DNA of 27,500 nt. It comes from Symbiodinium natans. Lineage: Eukaryota > Sar > Dinophyceae > Suessiales > Symbiodiniaceae. Positions within the stretch are counted from its first letter, which is position 1; each line of letters opens with the position of its first letter. The position numbers and the translations under genes were made by a program. This document shows, in pieces, positions 1-12,000 of this stretch. The notes beneath the pieces are model-generated. The model ran no database searches and was not told the origin of the DNA. It saw only the letters and a program-made list of their open reading frames with translations. The stretch spans positions 1 to 27,500 of the forward strand of contig CAJNDS010001990.1 in NCBI GenBank assembly GCA_905221605.1, in the 5' to 3' direction.

Positions 1-3000
1 ACCGACGATGAGATCGGATCTTATCACAGGGACGTCAAGGACCTCAGGGTTTCCTTTGGACGAGGAACGAAGTTCGTACCATCGAAGCCGAGGCGATCAC
101 ACAAAGATAGAGGATTCGCCCCGCGACTTTTCACTGAAGCGAACCTGAAGCACGAGAACCACATCTCGGAGGTCGAGTATGAGAAGCACAAAGCAAGAGC
201 TAGGGCTCGACTGATGGAAGATATGTGTCTGGGCAAAGATGGAGGATGCATACCAGTTAGGATTCCAGGAACCGAGAAGGTGATTGTGTTCAAGTTCGAC
301 AACAAGAAGGGGAAGTTCCATGAAAGAGCCTTGAGCGTTGATGAGAGCCGTAAGGAACTGATGAAGAATCCGAACACGTGTATGGTCCAACCAGAATTTA
401 TTCGCAGGAAGCTGAAATTCATCATGGACACAGGATGCGGGCATGACCTCATCTCTCTAGAAAAGGTCGCCAAACACGGCATCGACACTGCGATGGATTG
501 CGAGTCTACATCGTTCCAAACGGCAAATGGTGTCACTATGACCAACCAGACGGCGGAGTTCTTGACGAAATCCTTCAAGGAGCCCATCAAAGCACATGTA
601 TTGGAGAATACACCTTCTGTGCTGTCAGTTGGGAAGAGATGCATGCTTCACGGCTATTCCTTTGTATGGCCCGCAGGACGTCCACCCTTTATGGTGAACG
701 ATGCTGGCGAGAGGATACAATTCTTCGTGCAAGGAGACATCCCCTATGTCAGAGTGGGAAGCAAAGGAGCCAAAGCTCATGAGGAACCCGAAGCGATGGA
801 AATGTTCCGCTTGGTGCAGAAGTACAAAGACAAGGTGGACGATGGCACCGACGACGACTCAACGTATGTTGCGGTACCAGGCCTAGATGACATCGGCGAA
901 GAGATCCCCGACGTAGCTTCCGAAGCTGACGAAGAAGAAGATGGCGAAGTGGTCGAAGGCGATGAAGCTCGTGAAGATGAACCACAAGCCGAACTTCCAG
1001 TTGAAGCTGAGGGCGACGCGCAGGCGATCGACGTGGAAGGTGACGAATCTGGTCCAGATAGGAGGGCGAAGGTCGGCACCCTGAAGGCCGAAGCGAACAC
1101 CTTGGCTCATCTTTGTACCCATCGATTCCGGAATCCCTATTGCGATGCGTGCGTGAGAGCAAAGATGAAGCACTTCAGAACCCAAAAGGGAGCGTTCAAA
1201 CGAGAAGTCAATGAGTGGGGTGACTTGGTGACGTTCGACTTTGTGGATATGGGAAAAGCCACGGACAAGGGGGTGGGTCTTGACGACGAGCTCCGTGAAA
1301 TCCTGGTATTCCGCGACGTGGCCACGAAGGTGGTCGCGGCATATCCCACAATCTCCAGAGAAGAAGGAGAAGTTGTACGATGTATGAAGAGATTCATGGG
1401 AAAGAAGAAAGTGAGGCTGGCATATAGTGACTGCGCAGATGAGTTCATTGCGGCGATGAACAAGCTCAAAATTCCATTGGATCACTCGTTGCCAGGACGT
1501 CCTATGAACAACTCTCTGGCGGAAAGGACCAACCAGTTCGTCATCACTGCTACAGCCACGTCGTTGCTGCATGCAGGGCTACCTGCGAACTATTGGCCCT
1601 ATGCCTTGAATTGCGTCACTCACAATCTCAACGCCGAGGACGTGGATGGTGAGTCGGCGTGGCAGAGAATGTCTGGGAAAGAATTCCCGGGAAAGTTGAT
1701 TCCGTTTGGAGCAAAGGTCTACTTCAAACCGACCGAGACCCGTGAACCGACGTATGGCGGAAAGTTTGACCCGAAGGGAATACCTGGCATTTTCGCGGGG
1801 TATGTCCTTAATGCGGGGCAAACATGGTCACGAAAGTATCGGGTGTGGGACATGAAGGAGTTCGCGAATGCCAACTTTGCACATGATGCGAAAGTACCTC
1901 GCAAGCTTCAAATTCCCTACATCACCGAACGGGTCATCATGCCGGATGAAATTGCCTTTCCCCTCAAGCTCGAGTACGAGAGAATGAACGGAACACTTGA
2001 AGGACTGAAAGAAGGAAAGGATCTCGGAGGAAAAGAAATCAAAGACAAACCACCAGGAGGAGGTGACGACGACGATGATGACGACAATGGCGATGATGGT
2101 GGTGACCTACCTGATCGCCAAGAACGCGTCAAAGCCATGGAGAAGGAAATGCTCGACTATGTCATGGAGAATGATGACATTGTGCCTGATCTTTCAGAAG
2201 TTCCAGATGGTCAACCCGGTGAACCTCGCGATGGACCAGCATTGGAATCTGAAGATGCCAAAGCCCTCAGATTGATTGGCGATTCCATTCTCGACAGTGC
2301 AGGAAGTGTACCACAGAGCGAAGGAGTACCGGATGTTGCTTCGGATCCTCCGAGCAGCAAAAGGGAAACTAAGCGTGGTACTCCCCCCAAAACCGTTTCG
2401 GAACCTCCGGACGGCAAAGGGGAACCTGCATCGTCATCACGCGGTCCAACTGGGCGTTCCATTCCGGACATTGACGAGACCGACCCCGCGTTCATCATCG
2501 CAAAGCTCAAAGAAGCTGGACTCATCGGACCGGAACCTGAGTTCTGGAAATTCGGTACACCCGGCGATGGTCGTGTCTACATCAATGACGACGGCGAACC
2601 TTGCAAGATCGACAAGCGAGGGGCTCCGTTCAAGATTGGAAGTGATGGTAGACGATTGCTACCCTCCACACGTCCGAAGGGAAAGTTCACTCCTGAAGAA
2701 TGGCGCAAGCTCGGAAGCGAAGGAAGGAAGATCGAACTTAAGAAGATCAAGAAGGTCGAAGAGAAGGAGGCCAAGAAGGCTCGCAAGAAGGAGGCCAAGG
2801 AGAAGAAGAAAGGCAAAGAGCATAAAGACGCACTCGTTGCATCGTTGGAGGCATTACTTCCCAAGGTCGTACCTGCGGAGAAGATCGATTTGGACTTCAG
2901 GGCGGGGACGACTACTGGATGGACATGGTGCGAGGAACAGGTGACGCAGATTGCCACAGAGATGTTTCTGGACGACGTGCTGCCTGCTCTTCCAAGTGAA

Positions 3001-6000
3001 TTGGCAGAGTTCGGATTGAGAGCTCCTCGCATGCCATGTGTGTCATCAACCAAAGAGAAACACAGAGAGAAACTTGCATGTGCAGCGCCGTGCTTCAATG
3101 CCATGGTTACACGTCCAGTCAACCGCAAGGAGATGTACGAGAATCCCAAAGCCATGGAGGCGTTCATGAAAGAATGGAAAGGCTTGTGGGATCAGGAAGT
3201 CTTCGACTTTAGCCAAGTGCGGGAGTACGACGACGTGGTCAGAGAAGCCAAGAATTCCAACGCGAAGGTGCACATGACAAGAGTGCATGGTCTCATCTAT
3301 GAGAAAAACTATCAACTCAAAGAAGGGGACCCTGCAAGGAAGTTCAAAGGAAGAGGTGTGCTACTTGGAGATCAAGTCAAAGATCAGAATATGGAGGCGG
3401 CGCTGTTCCAAGATCTCGGAAACTCTCCGGCAACCTTTGATGCATCTCGTTGGGCCGACTTCTACGGGTGCTTACCCGGGAACGACGTTCAGATGGCGGA
3501 TGCTATCCAGGCCTACATTCAGGCTAAGTTGACGGGGACTCCGTGCTGGGTTGAACTTCCAGACGAGGCTTGGCATCCTTCGGTAAACCGGAGGAAATTT
3601 CGCAGACCAGTCTGCAGGCTCGTGAAAGCACTCTATGGGCATCCGGACGCTGGTACAATGTGGGAACAACATTGTCACACCGCAGTCCAGAAGATGGGTT
3701 TTGCACCAGTTGGTGAGGAATGGCCGTCTCTTTACTTCCATGCAGGAATGAAGCTCCTATTGGTCATCTACGTCGACGACCTGAAGCTCGCCGGTCCGGC
3801 GGAGAACCTCCCAAAGGGGTGGAACATGCTTCGTAAGGAACTTCGTCTTGAGGAGGAAACTCCGCTTGGTTTGTATTTGGGATGTCGAATCTCAAAGGGA
3901 GAAGCCAAACTTCACGACAACACCAAGGTGCGAACTGTCACTTATGACATGGAAACCTATCTCGAAATGACAGTGCAAAAGTACTGTGAAACCACGGGAT
4001 TTCCTGTGGACAAATTCAAGAAGGTACCATCTCCCAGTCCAGTTGAAGAAACCAAAAATCACCCGGCTCGGGCGCCTTGTCATCCAGGTGCTGCCAGCCA
4101 TCGGTGTCAATGGTGTGGACACACAATGCCTGTCGATAAGGGCGGACGGCTTCTACCTCCACCACCGGTTCCCAAGGGCCCACAGGAAACGGAACTCGAT
4201 GAGGCAGACAGGGGTACTCTTGCCCCGCACGCGGCGAGCATCCTCATGAAGTTGCTCTATGCTGCAAGAATTTGCAGGTTTGATTTGCTGAGAAGCATAA
4301 ACAATCTTGCGCGACGCATTACAAGGTGGTCCAAGAAGGAGGATGCGGCTCTGCATCATTTGATGTGCTACGTCCATCAGTCCAAAGGTCATAAGATGAT
4401 CGGATGGGTTGGCGATTCCATGGATGCTACTTCCATAGGGTTGTATGCGGATGCGGATTACGCTGGTTGTGGCGAGAGTTTGCGTTCTACTTCGGGGGCT
4501 CATATGCACATTCAGGGACCGCACACACGGTTCCCGTTGGCGGGTGTCAGTAAACGACAGGGTTGCGCCAGCCACTCTACTCCCGAAGCGGAAATTGTGG
4601 CTGCGGATTATGCTATGTCGCGTATTGGCATTCCGGCCATCACATTGTGGCGTTTGATTGGAGGCAAAGATCCTAATTTCGTGTTCTACGATGACAATCA
4701 AACGATGATCGGCGTGGTCCGCACAGGCAAGAACCCGACGATGCGCCATTTGGAACGCTCACACGGGATCTGCATTGCGTGGATGCGCGAGGTGTTCCAG
4801 GAGGGATACGTGTCTCTGGCTTACGAGGTCACCGCCAAAATGGCGGCCGATATCCATACGAAGGCCTTTAAGGACAACGTCTCCTGGGCTCACGCGTGTC
4901 AGCTAATTAACATCATGCCCCCCACGATGATTTCGAGCGTTGAGGTGATGGACATGATGAAGGCTACACACCAGCAATCGGCTGATGAGAAAGGTCATCA
5001 GCACTACTCGTTTAAGAACGAGGTTCCCTGTTTTCCTTACACGCAAACACCTATCCTGCCCCAGGAGCTGTATAGGGCCGGTTTGTCCAGTAAGGAAGGT
5101 GTCCAGGAAACGGACAGTACTGATCCGATCTTGGTGGTGAAGTTCCCGCGCATGCTCCGCGGCGTCCCCAGTGCTTTGCAACCGGGGAAGTATTTGCGGT
5201 CTACGTGGATTCTGCGTGAAGGGCAATGGCATCGTATCGAGGATGAGGTCCCTATCCCGTCGGAGCCTCAGAAATTCGATCGGTATGTCGAGCGCGCTGT
5301 GTTTCAGTATCACTTCCAACGGGGCTCGGCGGCGGCGACGCGTGTGCACCGCGCCGCGTCGCCTGCCGTGTCTGCGTCCCCGGTGCCTGCCTGCTCGCGT
5401 TGTCGCGTTCGCGATTCGCCCGCGCTCTGTAGGCAAGTGTGCGACTTGGTGGTCCGCGCCGCCCATGGGGGGTATGGGGGTGTTTTTCGCGCTGGGTCTG
5501 AAGGCATGGGGGGTGATCTCAACGAAATTCCTGCGCTCGAATCTACCGTCATCGCTGTTGCGCGCGCCGCAAAAGAAGCAGATTTTCCTCAATCTACATT
5601 CGTGCCCGAATTCATCGAGGTGACTCGTGCTGAGACTGGTAATCATGAAGTCGTTTTCCAGGACAAGCACGGGAAGGAGATGTTTAAGGCACGGGGTGAC
5701 TCGCTTAGCGGGGCTGTAGGATTTTCCATGACGATCAAAGCTTCGGAAGTCGGAAGCAGTAGCCCTCGCGTGTGGTTGCTCGTAGGTCTGGAAGAGGAGA
5801 ACTGGTGGCAAACGTATGCACCGCCGGACGTCAACATCGTCTGCGTACCGGAAGCGGACGCACGCGGCGCCTACCAGTACTGCAAAGACATCATTAAATG
5901 GTCGTTCAAGGGTCTTCAGAACGTTCTGTTCATAGGAGCAGGGGCGCTGAATCGAGCTTCATGGCTTGATGTCGATCCTAGAGAACGCTTTTATGAGGAC

Positions 6001-9000
6001 CGAGGCGTCGTAGATTACCCCTGGGGGGAGGTCATCGACTTAGTCTTTGAGGCCCGGAAGAAAGGGGCGACTACTATCGTCGAGGTTCCCAACAAGCCGA
6101 AGTTTCGAAAGTCGGCACAGTACAAAAACATAGTTGATTGCATGAAGTGGGAGAGATTCGCGCTTGCTGATTGCTGCCACGGTCGGAGGATCTGCGTTCC
6201 ACAGGGAAGCGGGGCCCCGAACATCATGTATGTCAACGAAGCTACTGAGTTTCTCATTCATGGACTCAAAGCCCCTGAAAGCATGAAGGATGTGTGCGGC
6301 ATGCAACATCATCACGCGCCGCGTGAAACAGTCGAGACTCACGGGGATGAGTGTGGAAAGAGAACCAGTAAAGTGTCACGCCTCTTGTTGAAGATGCTTT
6401 CTGAACGGGACACCAAGGTTGGGGACCCCAAGGCCTGCAGTTCTGTTGAGAAGTTACCGTCGGGTAAGGACAGGATGATCATTGAATTCTGTTGCTCTAA
6501 GGACAGTAGCCTGGGTAAATCCTCGAGTGCTACGAAGGGAGCTCACGTCATGCGTGTGCATGAAGCCCTTCAAGCCCAAACCAAGGCATGTGAAAGCAAC
6601 ATCCTCAAGGAGGCGGAACGATTCCGAAAATCTAATCCCAAATGTCCGATTCTTGTTTTCGCTTCTCTTCCGTGCACTGGGGGGTCCAACTGGATCAAGG
6701 TGAACGAAATGGGGGGTGAAACTGAAAAGGGAAAGGAGCATCGGAAGAAATTTAGGGACTTACTCAAAGCTCTCAAACGCCTTTTGCGAAAGCTGGCGGT
6801 ATTTTCCCCCAAAATCGCTTTTGAGTTGCCTAAAACCTGTTTGTGTTGGAGTTGGCCCGAAGTTCAAGCCCTAATAAAGCAGCATTCATTGCGTGTTGTA
6901 CGAATTGACGGTTGCATGATGGGTGTTGTTGACAAAGACGGCATTCCTTTACTCAAAGCATGGTGTATCGCCACAAATGTGTCAACCATGTTGAACCTCA
7001 AGGGGGTCACGTGCGACAACACACAGGAACATGGCACACCAAGAGGTCAGGCGCTCAGGGAAGCAGGAAACTACACACCACACATGGCGAAGCTGTTGCA
7101 CAACGCATGGCGTGATGAAGCTCGCAATATCCGCAGGGGCTCTGCTCAGAGTGTTCATGTGGCAGCTTCATGTGTACTTGTTCATGTCAGTTTGCGTTGC
7201 AGTAACAGCCAGGTGCAACATGAATTCCAAGGTACTTGCATAATTGTTTGTCCTACACCAGGAATAGGGTTCGGATCCTCCGACCCTAGTCCAACGTGCA
7301 GTGAGGGGTTCGGCTCCGCCGGCTCGGATCTGCATCTGGGGAAGGGACTCGGCTCCGCCGGTCCTAGAACCAGCATGGACGGACAACAGCAGAGGCCCAT
7401 TCCTCCGCATGTTCCATGGTCGCGACCTCAAGACCTCTTCTCCCTGCCGTACCAGAGATCGGGCATCAACATCCCTGTTGGCAATGGGATGACTGCTTTG
7501 CGCACGACTTGTCATGCGCTGCGATCATTGAGAGGGCAACCTCTTCCTGGACGATTAGAGCAAGGCATGGTCGCCACGAATGCGAACATTGCTGCGTGGG
7601 TGGAATTTGGAGTGCCAGCTATCCTTTTGGCGGCAGTTGCGGCACCATCCAGCCCATATGGTTTCCCTGAAGTCAGAGTTCGGGAGCTGTTTCGAGGTGT
7701 GGTGGAAAGCCTATTGCCAGCAAGGAGCGCGGAGAGCTACAAGACGGTCCTTAGCCATGTCACAACGTTTATCAAGGTCGTCAAGGCTGCGATCAGCGAT
7801 TCGACTCGACAAGTGCTGCAGGAGCTTCTGGACCACGTCATTGAGATTGACCTCTTCAAGAACATTGACATGTTCGTTGACGTTTTGGTTCAGGATGCTG
7901 ATCAAGGGCGTTTGGATCCTCAACATCCGTGTCTGACGGTGGTGACTATGGATGGATATCTTGATCCGAATGTCATCTGCAGGCCAGTTGTTACCAAGAG
8001 TCCTTGGATCTATGTGACCAGGTACAACGACTGGATGCGGCTTAATTCCTACTTTCGCGAGAACCTCCCCAACCGTCGTGAAGGGCTACCATGCATGCTT
8101 CTCACCCAGGACTTCTGGGACTTGCTGGAGCTGATTTGGTCAATGGCGAAGCAAGTGGGTTATTGCTTGAGAAGCCACAATCAGGTCGCCGAGCACACAC
8201 AGATGAATGTGTGGGATCTGATCGAGATTGTGGTCGACCCCCCGGAGAACGTGTCCGCGGCGGTTGCTCATGCAGTCAACAGCCTCCAAGGGTTGTCGGT
8301 CGCCATGCATACAGCCCACGAATACCTCAATGACAGTCGGACGGTGTGGCCATCGGAACCATCGAGAACGACCGGAGCCGAGCTCAGGGAGTCGTTGGTG
8401 AATGCGACAACTGTCGTCATGGCCCCGCCACCAACCGGTCTCGGGCTACCAGCTTCCTTTTCACACAGCTCGTGGAACCAGCTGGCTGCCGAACAGAACG
8501 TCTTGAGGGCGGTCCACGACATGTACAGGACTCACAGATCTTGGATGTCCGAGATCACGAACCTGCGAGCCGAGTGTTACTCCGAAGGACGTGAACAGCC
8601 GCCGTACCTGAAGCCCGATCCAACAGGCACGGTGTTTCCTCCGGCATTGAATTCGCACCCGCCTTGGGTGAATGTTCAACGTCAACATCCCGCAGGGCCT
8701 GCGTCCCCATCCGTTCCGGAAGGGCCGGCTCCTTTCGTGGAAGAGGATCATCCTGCCAACAGATCGACGTCTACACCATCACCAAGACAGGCAACGAGCG
8801 CATCCTTTGCCGAAGCAAGAGGTGAATCCGCCAAGAGGCAGCGGGGACCGGAGGATGTCCGCTCCGCGGCATCCCAACCGGGAACCGCGGCCAGCTCTTC
8901 CGATTGTCGGGGAGCTGAGCCAACTGCCCAACCTGAAGGTGAACCCGATGAAGTTCGCTGGTACCTGGATCCTACTCCCGATGGGTACATGGAGAAGTTC

Positions 9001-12000
9001 GTCAAGTTCCAATCCAGACATCGCGTGCAGCTGGGTACAACCATCATCGTTCACAAAGATGATCCTACGGATGTCCTGCCCGCACGTGATCAGACACCCA
9101 AGATCAACGGGAAATTTGGAACCAGCAGTGAGCAAGTTTACCTTCGGCGCGTCACCACACACCTTGCCAAGCTTTACGGGATGAGCCAGTCGAATCTCGC
9201 AGGTGCGTTTCACATGGCAACATTCATGAAGAAAGGGGATGTGGAGTGGCTACGACTTTACAAGGTGCTGTACGAGAAGGTTTTCTTGTGCACAATCCGT
9301 CAGCTACCAACTCCTGGCACAATGTTTGCGGCGGTCATGCAATCCACGGCTACGGGAGAACTGGGAATCTTTCACTTCAACAGCAGCCCGGAGCAGCGAG
9401 CATTGTTGACGGCTGGACTGAGAAAGTTCAGCGCTTCCATTCGTCAGGCAAGTACCCCCGATGTCACAGCGGTGCGATCAAGCAAAACGATCATCCTGGC
9501 TGACTTCGAGGTATGGACGAAAACCAAGAATCGCTTGACCTACACGATGGCCAGCAAGCTCCAAGAAAAGGGATGGTATGACGCCCATTCGTATTGCCAG
9601 ACAGTTGATGAAAGCCTCGATCCACTCCTACCTGAAGGATTCCAAGTCGTTGCCACCAAAGCCAGAGACGCAGTCCGAGAATGGAGAGGTCCCGGGCAGA
9701 GCATCGACGTCACCGCGCACGTCTACCTGTCGTTCAGAGCCATCAACGATCTCCTGGTGTGGGAGCATGGCAATGCGACTCCCGAGAACATGCGAAAGTG
9801 GTTCGTCGACCCAATCATGGACTTGTCAGACCTTCTGCAACGTGCCGTGATTGTGACCCTCAACGACGATCCCCGTTTCATCGGGAAGGACGTTGGTGCA
9901 GCGATGCCATGGGCTGCCATTGATTGGATCGCAGTCGAGCTCCGAGCAAGAGGATGCATTGTTTTCACGTCATCATTGCTGTGGGCTCGAATTGCTGTGA
10001 CTCTCCATAAGGGCAGCGACAATTTCCGGATCAATCCAGAGGAGATGCACTTGGCGGTGGCGGCATTCGACAAACACTTGCTGCAAGAGAAGATCATCAC
10101 CCTTTGCATGGCACCCCCAGAGAGCATGGGCGATTGCGAACCTCACTTGGATTCCGTGAACATGGAGACTGCGGATGCGAAGGCGGTCTTTGCACCGTCG
10201 AGCAGCGACGACGTTCGGACCGCGTCGGCCAATGATGACACGCAAGAACGACATCAACGGGTCGTGGAGAGGGCATCGGAGCTTGAGGGCATCCGCGGAG
10301 GCGTGGACATGACTTGGGTGGATGCGGACATCGCCATGGTCAGCCCAGAACCGTTCTACGACGGAGAAACCTACTGGATTGACATCGAGGGCCTCATCAG
10401 CAAGCATCCCACTGCCCCGAGTGGCCAATTCCATGTGTGTCAGGCATGCGTCGACGAGTTCAACAAGCTGAAGAACTCCTTCCAGGGCGAGTTCGGACCA
10501 ATCCAATCTCCAGCGTATTGTCCTTTCTGTTCGCTCAAAGCAATGTGGGACAAGGACTATGGCGTCAACAAATGGGAGGAGGTTCGGAAGTCAGAACGCC
10601 ATGCTGCAGGGTGCGCCATATTTGCTCAGAAACACGACTTTGTGTACCAGGATGGATCCCCAGTGATTCCCAAGGAGGATCTCAAATCATACATCTTTGC
10701 ATGCTCGAAGGTCGCGTACACCAACTATGGCAAAATCGTCTCGTCCTCGGCTGGGTTGCGCTTGAACACCAAACAAGCCAGCGAATACACCCGATGGGCA
10801 AAGGGGAGACGGTTGTCGTGGGACTTCGGGTACACGGTGGACGGCATGGCCTGCCTCTTGCCCTTGTACGATGCAGGCAACGCAGCCTATGCAGGCTTCC
10901 TCCATAGCATCTTCGATCAGGATGAGGTCAAAGGCATGTACAATGGCAATGCCGATCCGGCCGCCGAGCTCATGGGAGACACCCTGGAGGTTGCGCTCGG
11001 CATCCTGACAATAGCATGCAGGTATCCTTCGGCATTCGAAGCTTGGGGATCGTACGAAGATCATCTCGCTTGTCTTCGAGGAATCGAGCGGTCTTTCTAT
11101 CGGTTTGCTGCAGCGGAGGCGGTACGAATTACTGCCGTGGAGAATCGAAAACGTCGTCCTCCCCGGGCAAATGATGCAGAGACGATTCAGCAGATCACGG
11201 AGTACGAGAACACTTTACTCCAAGGAGAATGGCATGCGGTCCTTGTTGATCGAGCCCTGCCAATTGAGGTACCAGTTCTCGGAACCCTTTCTCCGGAAGA
11301 TCAACGACCTGAAGAATTCTCAGCAGCGCCCGTCCCCAGTGCAGAACCTCGTGGTGGAGAACCAGAAGGTGAAGATCAAGCTCATGAAGGGGAAGCGCTC
11401 GGATCCTCCGGCGTGGAACCTGAGGGGCAGGAAGATGACGATATGGGCGTGCCCGAGGCAAGCTCTATCCCCACCATGCAAGAACCGAACGAGACCGAGC
11501 TGGGTGAGATATCGCGTCCTTGTGAAAGTTATGTCCGAGCACTCAATGCCCTACGCATAACTGCTGGTATGCAACCACCCAGCATGTGCCTTGCTTGCGG
11601 CAACTATGGCCACAACACCCGAAATTGCGAAGCAAATGGGGGGTACAACGCTCTGGTGGTGAACGAAGCATTCAGCGTCATTGGGAAAAGCCTGGCTAAG
11701 ATGCACAAGTCAAGCAGTACGCCACCAACAGAAATCTTCCAAAGATGGGCAGAGAAGAATTTGCGAGATGCCGCTCGCGCTCCGCAAGTACCAGGAACCG
11801 CTTCGGATACTCCGGGTGGGGATGGGGAAAGCGTCGAGCCTGGAGCTGCAGCGTCTTCGGAGGACTCCAGAGGCCCGCTGCCAAGACGGCGTCAAGCATC
11901 AATCTCAGTTGAGGATCCTACAGTGGTCGTGATCGAAGTCGATGAAGAACCAGAAGAGGCTGCGACAAGAATGATTCGACCCAAGCGCAGGCCCCAACCG

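Noticed and set aside
5310-5623. Arg/Pro-rich alternate frames at the GC-rich segment of the polyprotein
   Set aside because: Shadows of a GC-rich linker in the main frame.
8636-8653. Extra member of the hairpin family at TTTCCTCCGGCA
   Set aside because: It has TCCTCCG but no complementary left core or arms.
11770-11790. Extra member of the hairpin family at CTCGCGCTCCGCAAG
   Set aside because: The core is not complementary in the family pattern.
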